The position numbers and the translations under genes are program-made. Shown here one piece after another: positions 7,447 through 18,641 of a DNA stretch of 64,000 nucleotides. Source of the DNA: Bacillus amyloliquefaciens DSM 7 = ATCC 23350 (GTDB lineage Bacteria; Bacillota; Bacilli; Bacillales; Bacillaceae); the NCBI RefSeq assembly GCF_000196735.1, contig NC_014551.1:3157001-3221000 (forward strand). Direction: 5' to 3'. The number at the start of each line of letters is the position of its first letter. Position 1 is the stretch's first letter. The notes beneath the pieces are model-generated. The model saw only the letters and a list, made by a program, of their open reading frames with translations. It searched no databases and had not been told where the DNA came from.

Positions 7447-7501
7447 CAATTTTATCTAACTAATTTGATAGTGTGTTTTAAGCGGAAAAAGGTGAACTGA
7501 T

Positions 7502-7930
7502 ATGTCACTATTTGACAGGGTTAAGAAGATTGCAGACAAGAGAAAGATACCCATTGCAGAATTGGAACGGAAATTGGGGATGGGTACAAACACATTGTAT
7601 AGATGGAAGACCCAAAAACCGTCTATAGACAAGGTGCAGAAAGTTGCTGATTATTTCAACGTCTCTATTGACTACCTACTTGGTCGGACGGAAAACGAAG
7701 CAATTGAACCGGAGCTTACAGCCAAGGATGAAAAAGATATACAAAAAGAATTGCAGAAAATCATTCAGGGCTTAGGCGATAAAAACGGGTATGCTGCGTT
7801 TGACGGTCAGATAATCGATGATATGGATGATGAAGATAGGGAGCTGCTCATTGCAAGCCTGGAGAATTCTTTACGTCTCGCCAAAAGAATCTCAAAACAA
7901 AAATTCACCCCAAAAAAATACCGTAAGTAG
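7502..7930 (+). CDS. XRE-family phage repressor
   Basis: A 142-residue repressor with an N-terminal helix-turn-helix (IPIAELERKLGMGTNTLYRWKTQKPSIDKVQKVADYF, residues about 17-55) and a short acidic C-terminal part for oligomerisation. It lacks the Ser-Lys protease fold of LexA/CI repressors. Instead the next gene, eight bases downstream, encodes an ImmA-type metalloprotease. This is the known ImmR/ImmA arrangement of ICEBs1 and related elements, in which the protease cleaves the repressor on induction. GGTGA precedes the ATG. Confidence 0.88.
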   Translation: MSLFDRVKKIADKRKIPIAELERKLGMGTNTLYRWKTQKPSIDKVQKVADYFNVSIDYLLGRTENEAIEPELTAKDEKDIQKELQKIIQGLGDKNGYAAFDGQIIDDMDDEDRELLIASLENSLRLAKRISKQKFTPKKYRK

Positions 7931-7938
7931 GTGCTTCT

Positions 7939-8361
7939 GTGGAGTCAATTGCAAAAAAAGTAAAAACACTTACAAAAAAATTCGAAACAAACGATCCTTT
8001 TGAAATTGCTAAGGCTCTTGGAATTGAGGTGGTTTATGAAGAGTTGGGAAAAACCCTAGGATATTACAGCCGGCATTTTAGAATTAAAGTCATCCACATT
8101 AATCAGAATGCCAGCGAGAAGTGCAAGGTGTTTATTTGTGCTCACGAATTAGGGCATGCAGTATGCCACCCCGACGCAAACACGCCTTTTTTAAAAAACC
8201 ATACTTTTTTCTCAACGGATCGGATTGAGGAGGAGGCGAATTTTTTTGCGATAAATTTGTTGTTCTCCTCCGCCAATGCGTGCATAACTGTGGGAGAAGC
8301 AGTTAAGCAGTATGGGGTACCTAAACAATTAGTCTTATCTAATCTTGCTAAAATTTTTTAA
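7939..8361 (+). CDS. ImmA/IrrE-family metalloprotease (anti-repressor)
   Basis: A 140-residue zinc peptidase with the HELGH motif at residues 69-73 (CAHELGHAVCH) and a downstream Glu-rich helix (IEEEANFFAINLLF) that supplies the third metal ligand, as in ImmA of ICEBs1. By analogy it cleaves the repressor encoded just upstream and so triggers prophage induction; that substrate is inferred from the neighbourhood. It starts at a GTG behind AGGTG. Confidence in the family is high. Confidence 0.9.
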   Translation: MESIAKKVKTLTKKFETNDPFEIAKALGIEVVYEELGKTLGYYSRHFRIKVIHINQNASEKCKVFICAHELGHAVCHPDANTPFLKNHTFFSTDRIEEEANFFAINLLFSSANACITVGEAVKQYGVPKQLVLSNLAKIF

Positions 8362-8405
8362 ACAAAAAAACGAACATACATTCTAAAAATGGGAGGCGCT
8401 CAGAA

Positions 8406-9563
8406 ATGGCTAGTTTCCGTAAACATTCAAACGGAACTTGGGAATACAGAATACGATATAAAGATAAAAACTCGAACAGGTACAAGGAAACGTCAAAACG
8501 AGGGTTTAAAACAAAAAAAGAAGCGCAATTAGCTGCGGCACAAATAGAGACAGACATCGAATACTATGGTTTCGCTAACGACGGAAAAGAAAGCATAAGA
8601 GAGTATTTCAGTAAATGGCTCGAAGTATATAAAAAGCCAAATGTCAAGCCTATTACTTACTCACTCCAAGAGAGGAATGTACGGCTTAACATTTTACCAA
8701 GATGGGGAGAAGTTAAGTTAAAAGATATATCTAGGACTGAATATCAGAAATGGATTAACGAACTTAGACTCAATTATAGTGAAGGCACTGTCAGGCGCAT
8801 TCACAGCCTGATGAACACAGCATTAAATGACGCTGTGCACGAATTTAGGATACTGCGTGAGAACCCTGTTACACGTATCAAAATCCCGAAGGAAACTAAA
8901 AACAATAAGGAAATCAAATTTTTTACAGTAGACCAACTAGAAAAATTTCTAAATCAGGTGAAAGAACCTCAGAAAAATTCCAAATACAAACACTCAATAC
9001 AGTATTATGTTTTATTTTCTCTCATGGCTCGGACCGGTTTACGAATAGGTGAAGCGCTCGCCTTAACCTGGAATGATATAGATTTTGAAGAGGGCACGAT
9101 AAAAGTGAGTAAAACACTAGTCTACCCGACAAATTCCACACCCTATCTCTCAACCCCTAAATCAAAAGCTGGTTTAAGAATAATCAAACTAGATATACAC
9201 ACCATTCAGCTTTTAAAAAAACATCGAATCAATAGAAACGAGGTTGTGCTCAAATATAAAAATTATAAAAAACCGGGGGCTGATATTGTGTTTTATCAGC
9301 ATGATGGACGATGGTTGCGCACAAATGTTGTTAGAGAATACTTCAAAGAGATATGTAAAAGAGCTGAGTTACCAATATTGTCCCCTCATGCATTAAGGCA
9401 TAGCCATGCGGTACATTTAATTGAGGCCAAAGCTGATTTGAAATTTGTATCTGAAAGACTTGGGCATTCGAGCATAAAAATAACCGCAGATACGTACCTC
9501 CATGTCACTAAAAAAATTGAAAATGATGCATTAGAGATGTATCTGCGGTATACAAATATATAA
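8406..9563 (+). CDS. tyrosine-type site-specific integrase
   Basis: A 385-residue phage integrase. The N-terminus is an arm-binding domain (SFRKHSNGTWEYRIRYKD), then a SAM-like core-binding domain (about residues 65-155) and the catalytic domain with the Arg of TGLRIGEAL (about 213), the H-x-x-R box HALRHSH (about 328-331) and the nucleophile Tyr in ITADTYLH (about 364). It inserts and excises the phage at its attachment site. The gene ends about 60 bp from the host sufB stop, which marks the prophage-chromosome junction. The start is supported by GGGAGG. Confidence 0.95.
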   Translation: MASFRKHSNGTWEYRIRYKDKNSNRYKETSKRGFKTKKEAQLAAAQIETDIEYYGFANDGKESIREYFSKWLEVYKKPNVKPITYSLQERNVRLNILPRWGEVKLKDISRTEYQKWINELRLNYSEGTVRRIHSLMNTALNDAVHEFRILRENPVTRIKIPKETKNNKEIKFFTVDQLEKFLNQVKEPQKNSKYKHSIQYYVLFSLMARTGLRIGEALALTWNDIDFEEGTIKVSKTLVYPTNSTPYLSTPKSKAGLRIIKLDIHTIQLLKKHRINRNEVVLKYKNYKKPGADIVFYQHDGRWLRTNVVREYFKEICKRAELPILSPHALRHSHAVHLIEAKADLKFVSERLGHSSIKITADTYLHVTKKIENDALEMYLRYTNI

Positions 9564-9625
9564 TCTTGTGGGTGTTTTGTGGGTGGGGCTTCCCTAAAAT
9601 CAGTCAGGCCCCTGCTGTATCAAGC
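9564..9625. other. prophage-chromosome junction (likely attachment-site region)
   Basis: These 62 bases separate the integrase stop from the sufB stop. They contain direct GTGGGTG repeats (two copies near 9570-9582) and, read on the minus strand, a GCAGGGGCCTGACTGA arm just after the sufB stop. That arm looks like the first half of a rho-independent terminator whose second half is missing, so the crossover may lie inside the sufB terminator. Only one end of the prophage is visible, so the repeated core cannot be defined. Confidence 0.5.
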
Positions 9626-11023
9626 TTAGCCGATACTACCTTCCATTTCGAATTTGATCAAACGGTTCATTTCAACTGCGTATTCCATCGGAAGTTCTTT
9701 TGTGAACGGCTCGATGAAGCCCATAACGATCATTTCTGTCGCTTCTTCTTCAGAAATACCGCGGCTCATCAAGTAGAAAAGCTGTTCCTCAGAAACCTTT
9801 GATACTTTCGCTTCGTGCTCCAATGAAATGTTGTCGTTCAGGATTTCATTGTAAGGGATCGTATCAGAAGTTGATTTGTTATCCATGATGAGCGTATCGC
9901 ACTCGATGTTTGAACGGGCGCCGTCCGCTTTCCGTCCGAAGTGGACGATACCGCGGTATGTTACTTTTCCGCCCTGTTTAGAAATCGATTTTGATACGAT
10001 TGTGGATGACGTATTCGGTGCAAGGTGAATCATTTTCGCACCTGCGTCCTGATGCTGTCCTTTGCCCGCAAGAGCGATAGAAAGCGTCATGCCGCGCGCG
10101 CCTTCACCTTTCAGAATGACAGCCGGATATTTCATCGTCAATTTAGAACCGATGTTTCCGTCTACCCATTCCATCGTCGCGTTTTCTTCACAAACGGTAC
10201 GTTTCGTAACAAGGTTGTAAACGTTGTTCGCCCAGTTTTGGATCGTTGTATAACGGCAGTAGCCGCCTTTTTTCACGATGATCTCAACAACCGCGCTGTG
10301 AAGCGAGTTTGTTGTGTAGACAGGAGCCGTACATCCTTCTACGTAATGAACGCTTGCTTCTTCGTCAACAATGATCAGCGTACGTTCGAACTGACCCATG
10401 TTTTCTGAGTTGATGCGGAAGTAAGCTTGAAGCGGTGTTTCAACCTTCACGCCTTTTGGCACGTAGATGAAAGATCCGCCGGACCAAACAGCTGAGTTCA
10501 GCGCCGCAAACTTGTTATCAGTCGGCGGAATAACTTTCGCCCAGTGCTCACGGAAAATGTCTTCATTTTCTTTCAGCGCGCTGTCTGTATCTTTGAAGAC
10601 AATGCCTTGCGCTTCAAGATCTTCTTTCATGTTGTGATAAACAACCTCAGATTCGTACTGTGCGGAAACACCCGCAAGGTATTTTTGCTCAGCTTCAGGA
10701 ATACCGAGTTTGTCGAATGTCTGTTTAATTTCCTCAGGCACTTCATCCCAAGAACGCTCTGAACGCTCAGACGGTTTTACGTAGTACGTAATCTCGTCAA
10801 AGTTTAAAGAGTTTAAATCCCCGCCCCACTGCGGCATCGGCATGTTGTAGAAATGCTCAAGAGATTTCAGGCGGAAATCAAGCATCCATTGAGGCTCTTC
10901 TTTCATACGTGAAATTTCTTCTACGATTTCTTTTGTCAATCCGCGCTCTGAACGGAAAATGGAAACGTCCTTATCGTGAAAACCGTACTTGTATTCACCA
11001 ATTTCAGGCATTTTTTTAGCCAT
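9626..11023 (-). CDS. sufB: SufB, Fe-S cluster scaffold subunit
   Basis: SufB is a subunit of the SufBCD scaffold on which iron-sulfur clusters are built in the cytosol. The 465-residue length and sequence match the family: a beta-helix core and the C-terminal [21 protein letters not shown] signature shared with SufD. It is the last gene of sufCDSUB; the C-terminus (KFEMEGSIG) is intact although a prophage sits about 60 bp downstream. It receives sulfur through SufS and SufU, encoded directly upstream. Confidence 0.97.
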   Translation of the reverse strand: MAKKMPEIGEYKYGFHDKDVSIFRSERGLTKEIVEEISRMKEEPQWMLDFRLKSLEHFYNMPMPQWGGDLNSLNFDEITYYVKPSERSERSWDEVPEEIKQTFDKLGIPEAEQKYLAGVSAQYESEVVYHNMKEDLEAQGIVFKDTDSALKENEDIFREHWAKVIPPTDNKFAALNSAVWSGGSFIYVPKGVKVETPLQAYFRINSENMGQFERTLIIVDEEASVHYVEGCTAPVYTTNSLHSAVVEIIVKKGGYCRYTTIQNWANNVYNLVTKRTVCEENATMEWVDGNIGSKLTMKYPAVILKGEGARGMTLSIALAGKGQHQDAGAKMIHLAPNTSSTIVSKSISKQGGKVTYRGIVHFGRKADGARSNIECDTLIMDNKSTSDTIPYNEILNDNISLEHEAKVSKVSEEQLFYLMSRGISEEEATEMIVMGFIEPFTKELPMEYAVEMNRLIKFEMEGSIG

Positions 11024-11042
11024 CCATTTTCACTCCAATCTT

Positions 11043-14009
<2,967 letters not shown>

Positions 14010-14026
14010 GTTTATCCCCCTAACGC

Positions 14027-14812
14027 TTACGCTTCTTGGCCTACAGTTTCGTCTTCAATGCCGAGTTCTTGTTTAATCCAGTCATAGCCTTCCGCTTCAA
14101 GGCGCTGCGCAAGCTCCGCTCCGCCTGATTTCACTACGCGTCCCTGCATCATAACGTGAACGACATCAGGCGTGATGTAGTTCAGAAGGCGCTGATAGTG
14201 AGTGATCATTAAGCAGCCGAAGTTTTCGCTGCGCATTTTGTTGATTCCTTTAGAAACGACTTTAAGCGCATCGATATCAAGACCTGAATCGATTTCGTCA
14301 AGAATGGCGATTTTCGGCTCGATCATCATAAGCTGAAGGATTTCGTTGCGTTTTTTCTCCCCGCCGGAGAAGCCTTCGTTCAGGTAACGCTGAGCCATTT
14401 CAGGGTCCATTTCAAGGAACTCCATGTTTTCGTCCATTTTGCGGATGAATTTCATAAGAGAAATTTCATCGCCTTCTTCGCGGCGTGCGTTAATCGCAGA
14501 GCGAAGGAAATCGGCATTTGTCACACCGCTGATTTCACTTGGGTACTGCATCGCAAGGAAAAGACCCGCCTGAGCGCGCTCGTCCACTTCCATTTCCAGT
14601 ACATCTTTGCCGTCAAGCGTGATGCTGCCTTTTGTAACTTCGTATTTCGGGTGTCCCATAATCGCTGCTGAAAGCGTGGATTTACCGGTACCGTTCGGCC
14701 CCATGACAGCGTGGAATTCGCCGCCTTTTATTTCAAGGTTTACACCTTTTAAGATCTCTTTTCCTTCGATTTCAACGTGAAGATCCTTGATCGTTAATGT
14801 TGAAGCAGCCAT
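14027..14812 (-). CDS. sufC: SufC, Fe-S assembly ATPase
   Basis: ABC-type ATPase of the SufBCD complex, 261 residues. It has Walker A GPNGTGKST, the signature FSGGEKKRNEIL and Walker B IAILDEIDSGLDIDAL. I use the ATG at 14812, nine bases after TTGGAGG, rather than an in-frame start at 14848. It is the first gene of the suf operon; a candidate Fur-like box and A+T-rich promoter region lie immediately upstream. Confidence 0.97.
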   Translation of the reverse strand: MAASTLTIKDLHVEIEGKEILKGVNLEIKGGEFHAVMGPNGTGKSTLSAAIMGHPKYEVTKGSITLDGKDVLEMEVDERAQAGLFLAMQYPSEISGVTNADFLRSAINARREEGDEISLMKFIRKMDENMEFLEMDPEMAQRYLNEGFSGGEKKRNEILQLMMIEPKIAILDEIDSGLDIDALKVVSKGINKMRSENFGCLMITHYQRLLNYITPDVVHVMMQGRVVKSGGAELAQRLEAEGYDWIKQELGIEDETVGQEA

Positions 14813-14832
14813 ATCTATACCTCCAAAATATA

Positions 14833-14847
14833 TAATCATTATTCTCA
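14833..14847. promoter_or_regulatory. candidate Fur-like box upstream of sufC
   Basis: On the minus strand TGAGAATAATGATTA matches 11 of 14 defined positions of the 7-1-7 Fur/Per-type consensus TGATAATNATTATCA. It sits about 20 bases before the sufC start, within a very A+T-rich stretch. A match this imperfect could be chance. Confidence 0.3.
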
Positions 14848-14963
14848 ATTTATTCTCATTCTAATTTTATAACAAATGAAAAGTAAATACAACTTTTTAT
14901 ATTACCCGGAACATTCCTAAAGTTTATCAAAGATCCAGGCGTAATTAAAGCTGTTTGAAACAG

Positions 14964-14990
14964 AAAAAGGGCGGAATTCCGCCCTTTTTT
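14964..14990. terminator. bidirectional intrinsic terminator
   Basis: AAAAAGGGCGGAATTCCGCCC plus a T-run: a perfect GGGCGGAA/TTCCGCCC stem with runs of A and T on both sides. It ends the small minus-strand frame upstream of sufC and insulates the suf operon. Confidence 0.85.
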
Positions 14991-15189
14991 ACTGACCGAT
15001 TTTCTCATTAAGCTGCGCTGCGAGGAACTTGCTTTTTTGGTATTCAAGCTCCCTCTGCCGTTCGACTTCCATCCTTTTTGAAAGACGCCGTCCATATTCC
15101 TCGTAGCCGATGCCGTGTGACTTCTGCATCGCTTTTTCCATTTCAGGCGTATAGTCAAGGTCCAGTCTTTCATGGCTGGTGCAGATAAT
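14989..15189 (-). CDS. small frame without AUG start, unknown function
   Basis: An open frame of 66 codons ends at a TAA just inside the terminator at 14964-14990. Its translation looks like a real soluble helical protein (TSHERLDLDYTPEMEKAM, then GIGYEEYGRRLSKRMEVERQ and YQKSKFLAAQLNEKIGQ). The first ATG would start at 15141 and lacks a ribosome site. Upstream, GAAGGGATTGATTC precedes an in-frame ATT at 15189, and a TTGGCC/TACAAT promoter-like pair lies above that. It may use a rare start, or its 5' end may have been lost by mutation. I do not recognise the family. Confidence 0.4.
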   Translation of the reverse strand: MICTSHERLDLDYTPEMEKAMQKSHGIGYEEYGRRLSKRMEVERQRELEYQKSKFLAAQLNEKIGQ

Positions 15190-15333
15190 GAATCAATCCC
15201 TTCATTTGTTTGTTTCCATTGTAACAATGATCCGCTGCTCCGGCCAAAGAGAGTGTGCCCCTGAATCCTTTCGAATGTGCCGGAAACCGGCGCTGTTTTT
15301 ATGTGAAAAGCGGTATTCACACGATTGCTCTTT

Positions 15334-15711
15334 CTAATGCGTCGTATGTCCGAATTCCTGAATGCACTGCTGCACGAGGGTCACTCCCTGACTGAGTGCT
15401 GCGCCTCCTCCGAATGCCGCCGCGACGCTGATGACCTCAAGGATGTTTTCCTCTGTCGCGCCCTGGTCAAGGCAGCCCTTCGTATGATAAATCATGCAAA
15501 ATTCATCTTGAGCATTGATGCTGATGCCGAGAGCGATTAATTGTTTCTCTTTTTCAGTCAATGAATCCGCTGAGAAACACTGTTCAGTAAATTCATTAAA
15601 CTTCCGTCCCATCATCGGCATTTTCTGCTCGAATATGCCTAAACCTTCTTTGTATTGTTTTAATGCGTCATGCAGGCTTTTGCCGTTATCCTGATATTGA
15701 GCCACTGCCAT
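15334..15711 (-). CDS. yurZ: YurZ, carboxymuconolactone decarboxylase-like (AhpD-like) protein
   Basis: A 125-residue member of the CMD/AhpD fold. The conserved helix is [21 protein letters not shown], where Cys and His resemble the redox or proton-relay residues of AhpD, followed by [17 protein letters not shown]. The exact substrate is unknown. The start is uncertain: ATG 15711 is only two bases from GGAGG, while TTG 15720 (behind GGGAAGG) and GTG 15705 also fit. It stands alone between the metNPQ terminator and the suf region. Confidence 0.85.
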   Translation of the reverse strand: MAVAQYQDNGKSLHDALKQYKEGLGIFEQKMPMMGRKFNEFTEQCFSADSLTEKEKQLIALGISINAQDEFCMIYHTKGCLDQGATEENILEVISVAAAFGGGAALSQGVTLVQQCIQEFGHTTH

Positions 15712-15767
15712 TCCCTCCAATTGTTAACCTTCCCTTTTATTATGGACAGTTCTCCGATTAATACCCG

Positions 15768-15799
15768 AAAAAAACCCCGGACGATTCATCCGGGGTTTT
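15768..15799 (-). terminator. terminator of the metNPQ operon
   Basis: On the minus strand, AACCCCGGA-TGAATCG-TCCGGGGTT is followed by TTTTTT directly after the metQ stop. The stem is perfect over nine base pairs. Confidence 0.9.
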
Positions 15800-15803
15800 C
15801 GCT

Positions 15804-16619
15804 TTATTCAGATACAGGAAGTACGGCTCCGTCGTATTTTTTCTCAATAAAGTCTTTGATTTTCTTAGAGTGAAGCACTTCCATAAGCGCTTTGATTTTC
15901 GCTGATTTTTCGTCACCTTTACGAACGGCAATGATGTTGGCGTACGGGTTGTTTTTCGTTGATTCCACTTCAATCGCATCTTTTAACGGGTTCAGTTTGT
16001 TTTGAATCGCATAGTTGACGTTAATGAAGACTGCGTCGCCTTCTTCTTCATTATATGCTTTCGCCGTTAATTCAGGGGCGATTTTTTTGAATATCAGGTT
16101 TTTCGGGTTTTTCGTAATGTTTTTCGTAGTGGCGTCAATCGTTTTCACCTTCGGATCAAGTGTGATCAGTCCGGCTTTTTGAAGCATCGCCAGCATACGG
16201 CCTTGTTCTGCGACGTTGTTTGTCATGATGATGGTCGCGCCTTTAGGCAGGTCTTTCAATGATTTGTATTTTTTCGTGTAAATTCCGAAGGGCTCAAGGT
16301 GAACGGCTCCGGCATTTACGAGTTTGTAGTCTTTATTTTCTTTCATTTCCTGTTCAAGGTAAGGAACGTGCTGGAAGTAGTTCGCATCCACTTCTTTGTC
16401 AGCTAACGCTTTGTTGTACATTTTGTAATCGTTCAGCACTTTTACTGTTAATGTGTAGCCTTTTTCCTTCAGAAGCGGCTCCGCTTCTTTTAAAATTTCA
16501 GCATGCGGTGTTTTTGTCGCAGCGACGACGATTTCCTTTTTATTTGAGCCGTTTGATCCGCAGGCAGCCAAAACTCCCGCGAACACAAGCAGCAGCGCAC
16601 TTAGTACAATCTTTTTCAA
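15804..16619 (-). CDS. metQ: MetQ methionine-binding lipoprotein
   Basis: Substrate-binding protein of the methionine ABC importer, 271 residues, anchored outside the membrane. The lipoprotein signal ends in LLVFAGVLAACGSN with the lipidated Cys at about residue 20. The NlpA-family core follows (ATKTPHAEILKEAEPLLKEKGY; DANYFQHVPYLEQ). It is the last gene of metNPQ, which takes up D- and L-methionine. GGGAGG gives a clear ribosome site. Confidence 0.96.
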   Translation of the reverse strand: MKKIVLSALLLVFAGVLAACGSNGSNKKEIVVAATKTPHAEILKEAEPLLKEKGYTLTVKVLNDYKMYNKALADKEVDANYFQHVPYLEQEMKENKDYKLVNAGAVHLEPFGIYTKKYKSLKDLPKGATIIMTNNVAEQGRMLAMLQKAGLITLDPKVKTIDATTKNITKNPKNLIFKKIAPELTAKAYNEEEGDAVFINVNYAIQNKLNPLKDAIEVESTKNNPYANIIAVRKGDEKSAKIKALMEVLHSKKIKDFIEKKYDGAVLPVSE

Positions 16620-16632
16620 TGTAAATCCTCCC

Positions 16633-17301
16633 TTATCTTTTGTCTATTATATTTGTAATCACATCACCGATAATTTGAATGATAAAGACGATGATGAGAA
16701 TAAATACAGTTGCCACAAACGTTACATCTGTATTATTGGACTGGTATCCTTCTACATATGCAAGGTTTCCGAGTCCGCCTGACCCGATGGCGCCGGCAAT
16801 GGCGGTAGATCCGATCAGAGCGATGGCCGTAACGGTGAGGCCTGAGATTAACGCAGGCATTGATTCAGGAATCAGCACTTTGAAGATAATCGTCGATGTC
16901 TTTGCTCCCATTGATCTGGCAGCTTCGATGACTCCTTTATTAACTTCACGGAGCGCGATTTCAACAAGGCGGGCATAAAACGGCGCAGAGCCGATAATCA
17001 GCGCGGGCAATGCAGCGTTCGGCCCTAAAATCGATCCGACCAAAAACTTAGTAAAGCCGAGAAGCAGAATAATTAAAATAAGAAACGGAATAGACCTGAA
17101 AATATTGACAACCGCAGCAATCACGGTGTTAATGATTTTATTTTCCCATAAGCTTCCCTTGCCCGTTAAAAAGAGCAGAAGACCGAGAATCGCTCCGATG
17201 ACAAATGAAAAGGCTAAAGCAATGACCGTCATATAAAGGGTCTCGTATGTGGCCGTCCACAGCTCGGTTATATCAACGTTCGGGAACCATTTTTCAAACA
17301 T
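16633..17301 (-). CDS. metP: MetP methionine ABC permease
   Basis: Integral membrane permease, 222 residues, with about five transmembrane segments and the cytoplasmic EAA-like loop EAARSMGAKTSTIIFKVLIPES (about residues 130-150) that contacts the ATPase. It overlaps the end of metN by eight bases, as expected for a coupled transporter operon. Confidence 0.96.
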   Translation of the reverse strand: MFEKWFPNVDITELWTATYETLYMTVIALAFSFVIGAILGLLLFLTGKGSLWENKIINTVIAAVVNIFRSIPFLILIILLLGFTKFLVGSILGPNAALPALIIGSAPFYARLVEIALREVNKGVIEAARSMGAKTSTIIFKVLIPESMPALISGLTVTAIALIGSTAIAGAIGSGGLGNLAYVEGYQSNNTDVTFVATVFILIIVFIIQIIGDVITNIIDKR

Positions 17302-18319
17302 TTGTGATCACCTCTGCTTCTACCTGTTTGTCTTTGATGAACCGGATCACGTTTTCTACTTCTTTTTCCTGACCGTCAATGTGGATGAATAAAGAACCGT
17401 AGGCTCCGTCTTTCGTCTGTGAAATTTTCCCCTGCAGAATATTGACGTCCACGTCAAAGTTTCGGATCATCTCCGTAATGAGGGGCTGTTCGGCAGCCTG
17501 CCCGACAAATGAAAGCTGAATCGTTTTTCCTGTCGCGGTTTCCTGCAGAAAATGCTGAATGGTTTCTTTCGTCTCCTCCGGTTCTGTCACCTGCTGAACG
17601 AAACGCTTTGTCATCGGCTCACGCGGGTTTCTGAAGACTTGGAGCACTTCGCCTTCTTCAACGACTTTCCCGTTTTCCATGACGGCGACTCTGTTGCAGA
17701 TTTTTCTGATGACGTGCATTTCATGGGTAATGAGCACAATCGTCAGGCCGAGTTTGTCATTTATATCGGATAAAAGATCTAAAATTGAATCGGTCGTCTG
17801 CGGGTCTAGCGCTGATGTCGCTTCATCACATAGAAGGACTTTCGGATTATTGGCGAGCGCCCGGGCGATGCCGACACGCTGCTTTTGACCGCCGCTCAGC
17901 TGCGACGGATAAGATTTTTCTTTACCCTCTAAACCGACCAGTTTAATCAATTCATCGGCGCGGCGGACCCGTTCGCTTTTTTTCACGCCGGCGATTTCCA
18001 GTGGAAACATAATGTTCTCCCGGACGGTGCGCGACCAAAGAAGGTTAAAATGCTGGAAGATCATGCTGATTTCCTGACGCGCTTTTCTCAGTCCGCGGCT
18101 GCTTACTTTATTTAATTCCGTCCCCGCGACTTCCACGGTGCCCGACGTCGGCTTTTCAAGGCCGTTCAGGAGACGGATTAAGGAACTTTTACCAGCTCCG
18201 CTATATCCTATAATTCCAAATATTTCGCCCTTTTTGATATCAAGAGTGACATCTTGGACAGCATTGACATCCCCATGCTTCGCTTTGTAAATTTTTGAAA
18301 CATTTTGAAGATGGATCAA
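17294..18319 (-). CDS. metN: MetN methionine ABC ATPase
   Basis: ATPase of the methionine importer, 341 residues. Walker A is GYSGAGKSSL, the signature LSGGQKQRVGIARAL and Walker B VLLCDEATSALD. The C-terminal about 80 residues form the NIL ligand-sensing domain (QLSFVGQAAEQPLITEMIRNF...). I choose the TTG at 18319 (AGGTG six bases upstream, giving MIHLQNVSKIY) over a GTG at 18328. The gene is preceded by an S-box leader, so the operon is switched off by S-adenosylmethionine. Confidence 0.96.
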   Translation of the reverse strand: MIHLQNVSKIYKAKHGDVNAVQDVTLDIKKGEIFGIIGYSGAGKSSLIRLLNGLEKPTSGTVEVAGTELNKVSSRGLRKARQEISMIFQHFNLLWSRTVRENIMFPLEIAGVKKSERVRRADELIKLVGLEGKEKSYPSQLSGGQKQRVGIARALANNPKVLLCDEATSALDPQTTDSILDLLSDINDKLGLTIVLITHEMHVIRKICNRVAVMENGKVVEEGEVLQVFRNPREPMTKRFVQQVTEPEETKETIQHFLQETATGKTIQLSFVGQAAEQPLITEMIRNFDVDVNILQGKISQTKDGAYGSLFIHIDGQEKEVENVIRFIKDKQVEAEVITNV

Positions 18320-18370
18320 AGCAATCACCTGCCTTACACTATTCTAAGAAATCTTCCGGGTTTCTCTGCA

Positions 18371-18408
18371 AAAGAAAAGCCTTTCTGCAAAAATGAGCAG
18401 AAAGGCTT
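18371..18408 (-). terminator. leader terminator of the metN S-box
   Basis: On the minus strand AAGCCTTTCTGC and GCAGAAAGGCTT form a 12-bp perfect stem followed by TTCTTTT. It is the expression platform of the riboswitch directly upstream. Confidence 0.9.
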
Positions 18409-18424
18409 ATTGAAAAAGGCCTTT

Positions 18425-18531
18425 CTCTCATCTTCCAAAGCAGATCGCTTTGAGTGAATTGGCACCATTTCAACATTGTTGATGGTTGCCGGGCTTCATA
18501 GGGCACTTCCCTCCACCTCTCTTGATAAGAG
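18425..18531 (-). ncRNA. SAM-I (S-box) riboswitch aptamer
   Basis: Read on the minus strand, the leader shows the conserved S-box elements in order: P1 CTCTTATC paired with GATGAGAG, AGAGAGGTGGAGGGA, CCCTATGAAGCCCGGCAACC, and a P3 hairpin ending in GGTGCCAATTC. It lies between a good promoter and the leader terminator, and controls metNPQ: SAM binding favours the terminator. Confidence 0.96.
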
Positions 18532-18568
18532 AAAACATATTGTATTTTCGTCCGGAAATTCTTACTGT

Positions 18569-18598
18569 AGAATAGCACGGCGAATGATAAAAAGTCAA
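18569..18598 (-). promoter_or_regulatory. metNPQ promoter
   Basis: Minus-strand TTGACT (18598-18593) and TATTCT (18574-18569) are separated by 18 bp, about 30 bases before the S-box aptamer starts. Confidence 0.65.
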
Positions 18599-18641
18599 TA
18601 AAATAAATAATGGGAGCTATTGTCACATAGTAGAATGGCAG

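Noticed and set aside
9566..9802. A plus-strand frame starting after the integrase
   Set aside because: It runs antisense through the sufB 3' end and has Phe/His-rich nonsense composition; no ribosome site.
14856..15320. A 154-codon minus-strand frame upstream of sufC
   Set aside because: Its composition (Ser/Lys/Arg-rich, no pattern) and the presence of a more protein-like frame, a terminator and the sufC control region inside it make it a chance reading frame.
18339..18626. A minus-strand frame before metN
   Set aside because: It coincides with the SAM riboswitch and its terminator, which explain this stretch.
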